A DNA stretch of 64,000 bases. Source: Chloroflexota bacterium. GTDB taxonomy: Bacteria; Chloroflexota; Anaerolineae; DTLA01. The notes under the pieces were generated by a model. That model saw only the letters and a program-made list of their open reading frames with translations. It was not told where the DNA came from and ran no database searches. Positions 1 to 9,472 of the stretch are shown here, in pieces (positions within the stretch are counted from its first letter, which is position 1; each line of letters opens with the position of its first letter). The translations under genes and the position numbers were made by a program. Location: positions 62,001 through 126,000 of the forward strand of contig JADBJK010000011.1 in the NCBI GenBank assembly GCA_014874485.1, read 5' to 3'.

Positions 1-3000
1 TGCAGGTAGAACTTGAACACGGTGTTCATGCGGCCCACGTCGCCCTTCAGCACCACGATCTCCACCGCCATGGTCAACGCCAGGCCTGCCAGAATCAGCA
101 GCGCCACGAACCGCTCCTCTGCCGACGCCCGCTTCTGGAAGAACAGCGCCACCGCCACCACAAACGGCAGGAGCAGGAAGGCCACAACGGGGTACTTGAG
201 TTGCAGCAGCACATACGCCGCAAGCCCCAGCGTTACGGCGGCCATCACCAGCCCCGTCCACCACCCCGCGAACGACGGGCTCAGCGCCTGGGTAAGCGAC
301 CACCGCCTGGCCGCATGACGCCGCTGGGCAGCCATGCGCCCGATCCAACCCATCACGCCGCCCGCACCCCTGCCGAAGCCCTTGTCCAGCATGTAGGCCA
401 GCAGGATGAACATCCAGAGTCCGGCAATCGTGAGGAACTCGCCCACGCGCGTGCGCTGGCCCTTCCACATCTCCACGCTGGTGTAGTAACTGCCATAGTA
501 GGCGTGGAACGGGTAGAACAGCGCCACCGCCATCCCCGCCACAAACACGGCCTGCACCGCGACCTTCAGCACCCATTGCCAGGCGATTCTGCCCTCGCGG
601 GCGTAGCCCCGAATCGCCAGCGCGCCGACGGCGATGACGAAGTACGTCGGGAAGTCCCACGTGTTCGTGGGCCACAGCGCCCCCAGCACCAACGCCAGGC
701 CCAGCAGGATGCCCAAATCCCACTCGCGGGCGAGGCCCCACAGCCGCGCTAGGATGGACGCATTCGGCGGGACCTGGGCTGCGCCCGACCGCGCCCCGCG
801 CACGACGTTCACCGCCATCCCCAGCGCCAGCAGCGTGAACGGCAGCGCAATGAGGTGCGCGTGCAAATCCGCGAACAGGAACGTGAAGAACGGGAACTCG
901 TTGACCGTGTCGGGGATCGTGCGGGTCGCGTTCCAGAACCACCACTCCCGCGCGAACCCCAGCGACGCGCCCGACAGCACTTTCCACAGCCCCGTGAGCA
1001 CTCGGACGACGGGCACCAGCCCTGGAATGCTGCTCTTGAACTCGGGCACGCCCAGCCGCATCAGCCCCCCGACGATGAGGTTCATGTTCCCCAGGTTGCC
1101 GAAGAACACCACGAACGCCACGCCCACGAGGCCGTACAGCCACCCCTGGATGCGCGTGCCCATCGCGCCGCGAACCCGCTCGGGCAGCAGGTGGTACGTT
1201 ACCGTGAACGCCCCCAGGCCCGTCAGCGCCGCCAGCAAGGGCACCGCCAGGTTGAAGGCCACCCACGGCACAATGCCCGTGAACTTGGTGAGGGTGCCCA
1301 CGATGATCTGGCCCCAGTAGTAGTAGTTCATGTAGCCGCCCGCGAACCACGGGTCATAGGGCGGGAACGTCGTGCTCTTGATGACCGCGTTGAGGTACGC
1401 GAACTCCATGGGCTTCTCGCCGCCCAGGTAACTGTGCCACAGGTCGGGATTGCCCCAGCGCACCAGCAGCCAGATGAAGAACAGCACGAGGAACAGCCCC
1501 TCTATGGCAACCAGATGCCGCCACCGCTCCCGCAGGAATCGTCGCAGGGCCTGGCGCTGGGTGTATCCCACGGCGCTCGCCACGACCACGAGCAGCAACA
1601 GCGCCAGGCCGATGGTCAGCCGCGTGAACCACGCGATCCTCAGCGCCACCGCAATCCAACTGACGAACACGAACAGGAGGATGCCAAACGTCTTGGACAG
1701 CGCATATCCGCGGTCGGTCATGTGGCGGAACAGCGGGAACCCGATGAGGAACCCCAGCACGCCGAGCAGTTCCACCAGCAACAGCCACACCAGCGTCGGG
1801 ACGCGGTTCACCCACGAGTTGGGGTTGAAAATCTCGCGCCACGTGCCGCCTTGCTGCTGGATAGCCAAATCCTCGGGGCTGAGCAGCAGCGTCTTGAACT
1901 TGGACGCCTGCTTGGCCGTGTAGTGCGGGATCGCGTTCCAGTCGGCGGGAGCGATGGCCGCGGCGATCTGCTCCGCCGTGATCGGCTCCACCTTCTGGAA
2001 CAGCAGCACCTTGGCGTGGTCGTACACCGTGAAAGCCTCTTCGGAACGGTCGTCGTTGAAGACCAGCCCGTCCAGTTGCGGGTACGACGTGAACTCGCCC
2101 ACGAGTTTGAACCCCAGTTTGCCCGCGAACAGCAACTCGTAGAACTTGGTCGCCATGGGGAAGCGGGCCGCCATTCGGGGGATAGAACCGTAGCCGCGCT
2201 GGCTGGTGAAGCAGATGTAGTCGGCCTGGGTCAGCATCTCCTGGAAATGGCGCAATTTGTCGGGACTTTCGTCGTCGTACACGCGCAGTTCGGGGATGTT
2301 GTAGTTGCGGAAGGGGTCGCGCCCTGGCTCGCTGAACGGCACCTTCGGGTCGTCGTAGGTCTCCTGCAGGATGGTGCTGCTCTCGGCGATGAGCGACGCG
2401 CCGTCGGTAACCGAGAACTTCGCCACGTAGCGCACGCTCGGCGCCATGGTCAGGCCGCTCATCTCCAGCCGATAGGCGCGCCCCTTGCCATCGGCATCGG
2501 GCGGGAAGACGCCGCTCAACTCCGCCGACACCAACGTGTCATCGGGCCACATCTCGCGGGCGATCTCCACGCGCAGCGTGCTGGGGGCCGTCCCCTCGCC
2601 GCGCAGGTGGTTCAGCGTAACGTCCACGATGTCGCCCGACTCGGGCAGCGAGAACGAGACATAGAAGGGCTGCGTCCCAGGAGCCAGAATCTGCCCGTGC
2701 GGGATGCCCAACTGATATTGCCGCACCGTGCCGTCCGACGTGCGGTAGTGCAGCGTGGCCGCCATGGGCACGTTCTCGTAAATCCAGGCGCTCGCGGCCA
2801 TGCGCGGATGGGGCCGCGTGTAGATGGTTGCGAAGGCCGTGCCGTACACCGCCGTGCTGACCACCACCAGCACCGCGACCAGTGCCGCCGCTCGCCTGGC
2901 CCACAGGCCGCGGTTCTTGGCCTCGCGGTACAGCCACGCCAGCCCGAAGGCGGCCAGCAGCGCCATCGCGGGATAGATGGGGATGAAGTACCGCATGGAC

Positions 3001-4199
3001 TTCACGAACTGCCCGCCCTGGTACACGAACAGCAGCGTAACCCACGCCCACGGCAGCAGGTGCGCCATGCGCTTCTTGGACAGCATCTCCCACCCCGCGG
3101 CGGCCCACCCCACGAACGCCGCCAGCGCCATCGGCACGCCCATCCCGAACAGCACCATGTTGTACAGCGGGAAGATGTACGGCGTGCGGTTGGCCCACTG
3201 GAAGCCCCACGGCGGGTCGGCCTTGCCCGTCTGGTACGACTGCGCCTCCTTCATGTTCGCCAGAAAGTCGGGCGACAGGCTGAAGTTCAGGAAACTGGGG
3301 CCCGAGAAGGCGTAGGGCTGGAACACGCGGAACGCCAGGAGCACGCCCAGGCCCAGCAGTCCCAACCGCAGCAGCGCGCGCTCCGTCCAGACCTCCTCGC
3401 GGCGCGTGCGGAGCGCGTACATCAGCCAGGCAAGCCCCGCCACGGCGCCGAACAGCGCCATGCTGATCTTGGACGCCATGCCCGCCCCGACGACCGCGCC
3501 CAGCACGAAGAACTGCCAGGCGCGGCCCTGCTCCGCCGCGTACACGGCGCACAGCAGCCCCAGCGTGGCGAAGAACGCCGCGAACGTGTCCACCGCGAAG
3601 AAGTGCGACAACTGGATGTCCAGCACGGTGAACGCCAGCAGGCCCGCGGCCAGCAGCCCCACCTTCTTGGAGTACAGCCGCTTGCCGAGGAAGTAGATGA
3701 CCAGCACCGACGCCACGTCTATCAGGGCCGATGCCGCCCGCCCCACCAGGTGAATCTGGCCGTACCCCGATTTGTGCAGCAGGTCGCCCAGGCGGTGCAC
3801 CAGGAACAGCGGCAACTCGCCGTACACCCAGAACGTGAAGTTCTTGTTGCGCGGGTTCAGTGGCGATTGCGCCGTGTTGAAATACTCCCCGATGGACTTG
3901 GGCCAGCGGATGTCGTTGAGCACCATCCGCAGGAAGCGCTCGTCGGGGTGGATGCCGTTGCCCTTGTCCCAATCCAGCCCCACCAGGCGAAGGGCCAACG
4001 CCGCCGCCAGGATGACGGCCAGCACAAGCGCGCTATTGCCTGGGTTCAGCAGCCACCGCACCGCAGCGGCTGCCGCTTGCACCCCCCTCGTAGCCCACCG
4101 TTTCAAGAGCGAAAGCACCATAATCCAAACTCTCTGCCGAGTGTTCTTGGCCGCGTAGGCAGCCAAGTCGTCGTCCACGTTACGACCTGCAAGCCCCAT
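1..4199 (-). CDS. Giant GT39-like / Chlor_Arch_YYY (DUF2298) fusion membrane protein, 3' end outside window
   Basis: The frame is open from an ATG at 4199 to the window edge, so 1399 codons are visible and the C-terminus is missing. Residues 1-770 look like a GT-C glycosyltransferase of the GT39/PMT type: many hydrophobic segments, an HPDER loop at 84-88, an SPLNP motif and a soluble region near 500-760. From about residue 795 a second highly hydrophobic block begins. It contains NYYYWGQ near residue 960, which matches the YYYxG signature of the Chlor_Arch_YYY family, known mainly from Chloroflexi and archaea and of unproven function. The gene lies 15 bp after the GT39 gene stop and is the last visible gene of the operon. 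By inference it transfers sugars from a polyprenyl-phosphate carrier at the outer face of the membrane. Confidence 0.85.
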   Translation of the reverse strand, partial: MGLAGRNVDDDLAAYAAKNTRQRVWIMVLSLLKRWATRGVQAAAAAVRWLLNPGNSALVLAVILAAALALRLVGLDWDKGNGIHPDERFLRMVLNDIRWPKSIGEYFNTAQSPLNPRNKNFTFWVYGELPLFLVHRLGDLLHKSGYGQIHLVGRAASALIDVASVLVIYFLGKRLYSKKVGLLAAGLLAFTVLDIQLSHFFAVDTFAAFFATLGLLCAVYAAEQGRAWQFFVLGAVVGAGMASKISMALFGAVAGLAWLMYALRTRREEVWTERALLRLGLLGLGVLLAFRVFQPYAFSGPSFLNFSLSPDFLANMKEAQSYQTGKADPPWGFQWANRTPYIFPLYNMVLFGMGVPMALAAFVGWAAAGWEMLSKKRMAHLLPWAWVTLLFVYQGGQFVKSMRYFIPIYPAMALLAAFGLAWLYREAKNRGLWARRAAALVAVLVVVSTAVYGTAFATIYTRPHPRMAASAWIYENVPMAATLHYRTSDGTVRQYQLGIPHGQILAPGTQPFYVSFSLPESGDIVDVTLNHLRGEGTAPSTLRVEIAREMWPDDTLVSAELSGVFPPDADGKGRAYRLEMSGLTMAPSVRYVAKFSVTDGASLIAESSTILQETYDDPKVPFSEPGRDPFRNYNIPELRVYDDESPDKLRHFQEMLTQADYICFTSQRGYGSIPRMAARFPMATKFYELLFAGKLGFKLVGEFTSYPQLDGLVFNDDRSEEAFTVYDHAKVLLFQKVEPITAEQIAAAIAPADWNAIPHYTAKQASKFKTLLLSPEDLAIQQQGGTWREIFNPNSWVNRVPTLVWLLLVELLGVLGFLIGFPLFRHMTDRGYALSKTFGILLFVFVSWIAVALRIAWFTRLTIGLALLLLVVVASAVGYTQRQALRRFLRERWRHLVAIEGLFLVLFFIWLLVRWGNPDLWHSYLGGEKPMEFAYLNAVIKSTTFPPYDPWFAGGYMNYYYWGQIIVGTLTKFTGIVPWVAFNLAVPLLAALTGLGAFTVTYHLLPERVRGAMGTRIQGWLYGLVGVAFVVFFGNLGNMNLIVGGLMRLGVPEFKSSIPGLVPVVRVLTGLWKVLSGASLGFAREWWFWNATRTIPDTVNEFPFFTFLFADLHAHLIALPFTLLALGMAVNVVRGARSGAAQVPPNASILARLWGLAREWDLGILLGLALVLGALWPTNTWDFPTYFVIAVGALAIRGYAREGRIAWQWVLKVAVQAVFVAGMAVALFYPFHAYYGSYYTSVEMWKGQRTRVGEFLTIAGLWMFILLAYMLDKGFGRGAGGVMGWIGRMAAQRRHAARRWSLTQALSPSFAGWWTGLVMAAVTLGLAAYVLLQLKYPVVAFLLLPFVVAVALFFQKRASAEERFVALLILAGLALTMAVEIVVLKGDVGRMNTVFKFYL

Positions 4200-4214
4200 G
4201 CCCGCCCCCAGCGC

Positions 4215-6221
4215 TCACTGTCCCGACGCAGCCTCAACCACGCTGCGCGGCACCACATACGCCGTGAACAGCAAGTCCTGCGACCTGGCATGGGCGAAGT
4301 CCCGAATCGTGCCACCAGGATACTTCTGCTTCACGAAGTTCCATTCCCATAGCCGTTCCGGCAGGAACACGAACACCGCGCCCTTGTCCGGCAGGACGAA
4401 GTCGGGCGGGCCGGAAATCGGTTGCAGCACGTCCAGCCCTTCCACGCCCCGCGCGATGAAGGGGATGGTGGAGAATCCGTAGTACATGCGCCCAGGCCCG
4501 AAGAAGTAGCACCGGTAGTCGGGCCCCAGGTCCCGCAGGTAGTAGCCCATCTCGGTGGCCACCTCGCCGTTGAGGCTGCCGTACAGCCGCTTGGGCATCA
4601 GCCTGTGGAAGTAGTACACCGTCCCGATGAGCGCCAGGCACACCAGCGAGATGGCGATAAAGCGGTCGCTCCAGGCGCGCGCCTTGCCCATCGCCGCGCC
4701 CAGCATGTCCCACGTCCGCGTCAGCGCCAGGCTCGCGAACAGGCTGGCCGACGGGGCCAGGGTGATGAGCCGCTGGCTGCTCGGCGGGCTTTCGGTCATC
4801 ATGCCGCCCAGGATCAACCCCAGCCAGAACCACACGAGGAACGGCAGGTATCCGTCGCGCCGCCAGCGGAACGTCGCCAGCACAAGCCCCAGCAAGAAGA
4901 AGATGGACGACGCGAAATCCATCAGCGGAATCGTCGCGCCGTACCACACCGTGCGGTCGTGATAGTAGTTGAACGCGAAGAACGCCCGCTGGAACTGGTC
5001 GGCCAGGATGCGGATGGCGGGGCGGCCGGTGATCTGCACCTCGCGCTCCAGCCAACCCGACTGGATGATACCCACCATGTTCAGCCGCGCGTTGAAATCG
5101 TCGGGGTGCTTGTAGTAGAAGTAGCCCAGCGGGAGCGCCACCACGAACGCCGCGCCCGCGAGAATCATCAGGTTGGACGCCTGGCCGCGCAGTTTGCGCT
5201 CGTCCAGCAGGCCCACGACCACCAAGTATGCCGCGACCACCACGAACGTGAGCCGCGCCCCCGCGTAGAAGTAGATGCTCGCGCCCAGGGACACCCCCGC
5301 CAGGGCGAAGTCCAGCGGCTGCCGCGTGGACAGCCCGCGCGTGAGGAAGTACAGCACCAGCGCCATGAACAGCGCGTCGGCGACCTGGTTGGAACCCAAG
5401 CGGCTGTAGTGGATGTGGTAGTGGTACGTGGTCAGGAAGAACGTGGTGATGAGCGCCAGGCGCTTGCCCAGCAGTCGCCGCACCAGCAGGTAGAAGACCA
5501 GAAGGGTAACCGTGCCCACGAATGCCCAGGGCAGGCGCAGCGTCGTCACGCTGATGCCGAACATCTTGAACCACAGCGCCTGCCACAGGAACGACATGGT
5601 GGGCACGCCCAGCCAGCCGGTCTCAAACATGTTCGTCTTCGCGCCGGTCAGGAAGTCAATGGCCTCCAGCCCCTGCGACCCCTCGTCGCCGCCCACGTTC
5701 GCCGGAACGCCCGCCAGGTTCACGCCGCGCAGCAAGGCCCCGCCCACCAGCATCAGCGCCACCGCCGCGATCTCCCAGCGGTTCGCGTAGGCCCTGCGCT
5801 TCCACTCGGCCCAGCCGGCGAACGAGGGGCGATGCACGTGCGCCACGACGAACAGCGCGACGCTCACCAGCCACAGGTAGAACACGCCCCAATAGGTGGG
5901 CGGCCGCGAGATGATGATGCGCAGCGCCCCACCCGCGCACAAGAGCGAGGCCGCAACCAGGCCGATGCGCACTGGCCGCGGCCACACCGGCGGGTGGGCG
6001 GGGCCTTCGCGTACCTCAAACGACGGCACCGCCAACCCAATGCCCGCGCGGTCGGCGATGCCGTTCAGCACGAGGAACAGCACGGCGCTGATGGCGTACA
6101 GCACCACGCCGTCGGCGAAGGCAGGCCGCTGCCGCGCCAGCAGGTACTGCCCCCACAGCGCCAAGGCCAGGCAGCCCGCGAGTCCCACTCCGAACCATCG
6201 CCGCCGGATTGCCTGCGTCAT
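4215..6221 (-). CDS. GT39-family (PMT_2-like) membrane glycosyltransferase
   Basis: This 668-residue polytopic protein has about 12 hydrophobic segments and a GGDEG motif at residues 177-181, the acidic first-loop motif of GT39/ArnT-like GT-C enzymes, followed by an HYSRLGSN segment. The C-terminal 120 residues look soluble. Known relatives move mannose or other sugars from polyprenyl-phosphate donors to protein or lipid acceptors; donor and acceptor here are unknown. I chose the ATG at 6221 because GAGGAG lies 8 nt upstream; the frame stays open further upstream through the methyltransferase gene but reads as non-protein-like sequence there. It lies between the methyltransferase and the giant fusion with gaps of about 14 bp, so it is probably co-transcribed. 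Confidence 0.88.
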   Translation of the reverse strand: MTQAIRRRWFGVGLAGCLALALWGQYLLARQRPAFADGVVLYAISAVLFLVLNGIADRAGIGLAVPSFEVREGPAHPPVWPRPVRIGLVAASLLCAGGALRIIISRPPTYWGVFYLWLVSVALFVVAHVHRPSFAGWAEWKRRAYANRWEIAAVALMLVGGALLRGVNLAGVPANVGGDEGSQGLEAIDFLTGAKTNMFETGWLGVPTMSFLWQALWFKMFGISVTTLRLPWAFVGTVTLLVFYLLVRRLLGKRLALITTFFLTTYHYHIHYSRLGSNQVADALFMALVLYFLTRGLSTRQPLDFALAGVSLGASIYFYAGARLTFVVVAAYLVVVGLLDERKLRGQASNLMILAGAAFVVALPLGYFYYKHPDDFNARLNMVGIIQSGWLEREVQITGRPAIRILADQFQRAFFAFNYYHDRTVWYGATIPLMDFASSIFFLLGLVLATFRWRRDGYLPFLVWFWLGLILGGMMTESPPSSQRLITLAPSASLFASLALTRTWDMLGAAMGKARAWSDRFIAISLVCLALIGTVYYFHRLMPKRLYGSLNGEVATEMGYYLRDLGPDYRCYFFGPGRMYYGFSTIPFIARGVEGLDVLQPISGPPDFVLPDKGAVFVFLPERLWEWNFVKQKYPGGTIRDFAHARSQDLLFTAYVVPRSVVEAASGQ

Positions 6222-6234
6222 GGTCTTCTGCTCC

Positions 6235-7068
6235 TCACCCCAAGTCGTGCGTCTTTGTAGCCGCGAAGAAGATGTACCCGCCGGGGTTCGGCGCGGGCTC
6301 TTCATAGTACCGCCGAAGCCACAGTTCGGGCACGACGTAGTTCCAGTACCCCCGAACGACGTTCCATCGGCCCAGGACCTTGTTCCAGAACAAGGACGGA
6401 AGGCCGTAGTAGTGCGCCAGGTCAATGGCCTGGAGCGCGGCGTGCGACAGGTAGTACTGCCACCGCTCCACGGCGAACCCCGCATCGGCCAGGCGGGCGA
6501 TCCACCTCTCCGGCGGGTCGCAGTGGTAGTGGCGCGCCTTTCGGTTGAACCACGCGCCGTATGCGCCGCCCAGCCTGCGCAACCCCAATCGCGCGCAGAC
6601 CGTGCTCCCGAACAGCATGTCCGCGAACAGGTGGCTGGGAACGGTCAGCGCGAACCGCCCGCCGACGACCAGCACGCGGTTCGCCTCGCGCAGCACCGCG
6701 TCCACGTCCGGGATGTGCTCCAGCACGCAGTTGCTCACCACCGTGCGGAATGCACCGTCGGCGAACGGCAGGCGCGTGCCGCTGGCGACCACCGCGTGCC
6801 GATAGGCGCGACGGGCCCTGGCCTGGCGCACGCCCTGGGGCCACGTGTCCACGCCCGCGAACCAGCGCCCGCCCGCCAGAATCTGCCCGAAGATGCCGTC
6901 GCCGCACCCGATGTCCAGCACCGGCTCCGGCATCTCCACCTCGGCCAACAGCCGACACTCCACGGCGCGAATCAACGCGCGAAACGCCGGCACCTCCGGC
7001 AGATGCTGACGGAAGTAGTCCGGCCTATTCGCCCCGCTTCGCGGTAAGCCGCTCAAAGAGTTCTTCAT
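6235..7068 (-). CDS. Class I SAM-dependent methyltransferase (type 11-like)
   Basis: This 277-residue protein carries the SAM-binding motif I VLDIGCGDG at residues 50-58, an acidic GVDTW strand end after it, and a VLEHIPDV post-motif typical of Methyltransf_11 proteins. The substrate cannot be read from sequence. Its place between a GT4 glycosyltransferase and a GT39 enzyme suggests methylation of a sugar or lipid-linked glycan. The start is ATG at 7068, which lies inside the end of the upstream GT4 gene (44-bp overlap). An upstream in-frame start would deepen the overlap, so it was not used. Confidence 0.85.
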   Translation of the reverse strand: MKNSLSGLPRSGANRPDYFRQHLPEVPAFRALIRAVECRLLAEVEMPEPVLDIGCGDGIFGQILAGGRWFAGVDTWPQGVRQARARRAYRHAVVASGTRLPFADGAFRTVVSNCVLEHIPDVDAVLREANRVLVVGGRFALTVPSHLFADMLFGSTVCARLGLRRLGGAYGAWFNRKARHYHCDPPERWIARLADAGFAVERWQYYLSHAALQAIDLAHYYGLPSLFWNKVLGRWNVVRGYWNYVVPELWLRRYYEEPAPNPGGYIFFAATKTHDLG

Positions 7069-8179
7069 AGAGTTTCTGCGTCGTCTCCAGGCTGAAGGCG
7101 CGCTCAATCTCCTCGCGCGGGCGCACGTACTGCTCGCGGTTGCGGATCACGCGCACAATCGCCTCGGCCAGCGCCACCTCATTGCGGATGGGCACCGTCT
7201 CGCCCATGCCGGTTACGCGGGTGGGCACGCGCACGCCGGGCAGGTTGCTCGCCACCACGGGCGTCCCGCACAGCATCGCCTCCACCTGCACCAGCCCGAA
7301 CGACTCGGTGGAGTTGACGCTGGGCAGCACCACCACGTCGCACACCGAGAAGAAGTCGGCCATCTTCTGTGGCGACAGGACGCCCAGGAACGACAGGTAC
7401 TCCGCGTACTCGTCCATCACCGGCTTCAGCCGCTCGTACACCCGCTCGCCGATGACGTTCTGGTACTCGCCCGCGAACAGGATCTTGATGTTGGGGATTT
7501 CCGTCAGGATGTAGGGAATCGCGCCCAGCAGGTATTCCACGCCCTTCTCGGCGGCAAAGCGGGCCGCGAACCCGATGACCTTCTTGCCCTCCAGGCCGTG
7601 CCCGTCCCGCAGGGCCTGGCAGCCCTCCGCGTCGGCAGGCGGCATGATGACCGGCGGCGGGATGACGCACCGCTTGCGCGTGAACTTCCGCAGGTACCGC
7701 GAGTTATCGGCGTAGTCCTCCGTGTACGCCACGACGGACTTCGCCAGCAAGCCCGCGATGTAGTTGCTGACGAACACCACCTGATCCACCAAGCGGTTGA
7801 ACAGCCCGGGCGGGAGTTGCAGGTCGCAGTGGTACGTCAGCACGGGCGGACGCCCCGCCAGCCGCGCCAGGAAGGCCAGGATGCTCGCCTCAAACTGCGG
7901 CAGGTGGATGCTCACCACGTCGTGCCGGCGAATCTCGCGCCAGGCGTACCACGGGAACGTGGGCATCACCACGCCCTTGCTGATGCGCCACGCCACCGGC
8001 ACCCGCACAATGCGGACGCCATCCCGCTCCTCCTCGGCGGGCAGGTCTTTGCTGTACTGCGATGTCAGCACCGTTACTTCGTGCCCGCGCCCGGCCATCA
8101 CGCGGGCCAGCCGCTCCACGTAGATGGTCAGCCCCGACACATGGGGCCTGTAGTACGTCAGTGCAAACAGAATCCTCAC
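7025..8179 (-). CDS. GT4-family (GT-B) glycosyltransferase
   Basis: This 384-residue cytosolic GT-B protein has the N-terminal MRILFALTYYRPHVSG donor-side entry, a central FAARFAAEKGVEYLL segment typical of glycosyl transferase group 1, and the EX7E motif ESFGLVQVE that binds the nucleotide-sugar donor near residue 300. GT4 enzymes retain the anomeric configuration and build polysaccharides or glycolipids. The gene follows the epimerase by 15 bp, so the two probably work on the same surface glycan. The donor sugar is unknown. Confidence 0.9.
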   Translation of the reverse strand: MRILFALTYYRPHVSGLTIYVERLARVMAGRGHEVTVLTSQYSKDLPAEEERDGVRIVRVPVAWRISKGVVMPTFPWYAWREIRRHDVVSIHLPQFEASILAFLARLAGRPPVLTYHCDLQLPPGLFNRLVDQVVFVSNYIAGLLAKSVVAYTEDYADNSRYLRKFTRKRCVIPPPVIMPPADAEGCQALRDGHGLEGKKVIGFAARFAAEKGVEYLLGAIPYILTEIPNIKILFAGEYQNVIGERVYERLKPVMDEYAEYLSFLGVLSPQKMADFFSVCDVVVLPSVNSTESFGLVQVEAMLCGTPVVASNLPGVRVPTRVTGMGETVPIRNEVALAEAIVRVIRNREQYVRPREEIERAFSLETTQKLYEELFERLTAKRGE

Positions 8180-8194
8180 CCGATGCCCCCGCTC

Positions 8195-9232
8195 CTACAG
8201 ACTTGCGAAAAGTTCAGGGTTTTCGCGCACCCAGTGCCAGAGGCGCGCGATGCCCTCCTCCTTGCTAACTTGAGGCTCCCACCCGAACGCCGCCTTGGCC
8301 TTCGCGCAGTTGCTCACGTACACCAGTTGGTCGCCGGGCCGCCAGGGGCCCCATGCCGCGGCCTCCACGGGCCTGCCCGCCAGGCGCGACAGAATTTCCT
8401 TGAACTCGGCCCAGATGGAGATGGTGTTGGCCGCGCCCCCGCCGATGTTGAACACCTGGCCCGCCGTGCGATCCAGGTGCTCCGGGGCCAGCCGCAGCGC
8501 CCGCACCAGGTCGTCGGCGAACAGGATGTCGCGCACCTGCTTGCCGTCGCCGTAGATCGTGATGGGGCGATTCCGCACCGCCGAGATGACGAAGTGGGCC
8601 ACCCAGCCCTGGTCCTCTACGCCGAACTGCCGCGTGCCGTAGATGCAACTCATGCGGAACACGATGGTTGGGATGCCGTAGATGCGGTAGTAGTCGCGCA
8701 CGTACTGGTCGGCCGCGCCTTTGGAGCAGCCGTAGGGCGAGTGGAAATCCAGGGGCCGCGTCTCGTCTATCCCGTCCGGGAAGTCGCGATAGGCGTAGCG
8801 CGTGGCCTGCTCCACGATGACCACGTCCTCCATGCCCCCGTACACCTTGTTCGTGGACGTGAACACGACCACGGGGTGATCGGCAACGGTGCGGGCGGCC
8901 TCCAGCACGTTGAACGTCCCCAGCGCGTTGACCTCAAAATCCTCGCGCGGGTCTTGCACCGAGGTGGTTACCGCCACCTGCGCGGCGAAGTGGTAGATGC
9001 GGTCCTTGCCCCGCGCCGCCTCGGCCACGGCCCGAAAATCGCGCACGTCGCCCTCAATCAGGCGGAACGCCTTGCCGTGCACCGACGCCAGCCATGCCGC
9101 GTTCAATTTGGAGCCGTTGCGCGAAAGGTTGTCCAATACGGTAACGTCGTACCCATCGGAGAGAAGGGAGTGGACAAGGTTGGAGCCGATGAAGCCGGCG
9201 CCCCCTGTTACCAGTATTTTCGGTCCGGCCAC
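8195..9232 (-). CDS. NAD-dependent epimerase, CDP-paratose 2-epimerase-like
   Basis: This extended SDR enzyme of about 345 residues has the Rossmann motif TGGAGFIGSN (residues 9-18) and the catalytic Y-x3-K in SPYGCSKGAADQY. The TNKVYGG strand and GCSKGAADQYVRDY stretch resemble CDP-paratose/tyvelose 2-epimerases more than GalE, so CDP-paratose to CDP-tyvelose is the best guess. A related nucleotide-sugar epimerase is possible. The ORF opens with TTG at 9253, but AGGAGG sits 5 nt before the in-frame GTG at 9232, so GTG is preferred. It is the first gene of an operon with a strong promoter 33 bp upstream. Confidence 0.85.
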   Translation of the reverse strand: MAGPKILVTGGAGFIGSNLVHSLLSDGYDVTVLDNLSRNGSKLNAAWLASVHGKAFRLIEGDVRDFRAVAEAARGKDRIYHFAAQVAVTTSVQDPREDFEVNALGTFNVLEAARTVADHPVVVFTSTNKVYGGMEDVVIVEQATRYAYRDFPDGIDETRPLDFHSPYGCSKGAADQYVRDYYRIYGIPTIVFRMSCIYGTRQFGVEDQGWVAHFVISAVRNRPITIYGDGKQVRDILFADDLVRALRLAPEHLDRTAGQVFNIGGGAANTISIWAEFKEILSRLAGRPVEAAAWGPWRPGDQLVYVSNCAKAKAAFGWEPQVSKEEGIARLWHWVRENPELFASL

Positions 9233-9264
9233 AATGCCCTCCTGAAATCCCAAGTCGGTTTGCC

Positions 9265-9293
9265 ATTATAATCCCTTGCCCCTTGTCGGACAA
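9265..9293 (-). promoter_or_regulatory. Sigma70-type promoter for the epimerase-GT operon
   Basis: On the minus strand TTGTCC (9288-9293) and a perfect TATAAT (9265-9270) are separated by exactly 17 bp. Transcription would start near 9258, about 25 nt before the preferred GTG start. Confidence 0.7.
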
Positions 9294-9353
9294 ATGGCAG
9301 TTTCCAGGTCTCGTTCCGTCTTCTTTGGAGAAACGGCGCGCGCCATCCGCTTC

Positions 9354-9378
9354 TGTCATTGCGAGCGAAGCCACGCGG
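9354..9378 (+). repeat. Partial copy of the TGTCATTGCGAG palindromic repeat family
   Basis: This holds the 12-bp end TGTCATTGCGAG followed by CGAAGCC. It matches one end of the units at 13291-13696 and 62918-63031 but has no facing CTCGCAATGACA end, so it looks like a solo half-element. It abuts the perfect hairpin at 9382. Confidence 0.7.
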
Positions 9379-9381
9379 GCC

Positions 9382-9420
9382 TTCAGTTGCGACGCACCTG
9401 CGAGGTGCGTCGCAACTGAA
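9382..9420. repeat. Perfect 18-bp hairpin (inverted repeat, 3-nt loop)
   Basis: The arms at 9382-9399 and 9403-9420 are perfect reverse complements around a GCG loop. It lies 53 bp past the stop of the minus-strand GT-C gene. No T-run follows on either strand, so it is not a classical intrinsic terminator. It may be a dispersed palindrome, an mRNA 3'-end stabiliser, or both. The rest of 9294-9472 holds no gene. Confidence 0.7.
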
Positions 9421-9472
9421 CACCCCGCCTCTAGCGGTCTCCGGCGGACTGTGGAGTCCACGCGCACCCGCC

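Noticed and set aside
855-4352. A 1165-codon open frame on the plus strand
   Set aside because: It lies antisense to the GT39-YYY gene, its residues are Arg/Gln/His-rich with no domain, and such frames arise opposite GC-rich genes with strong third-position bias.
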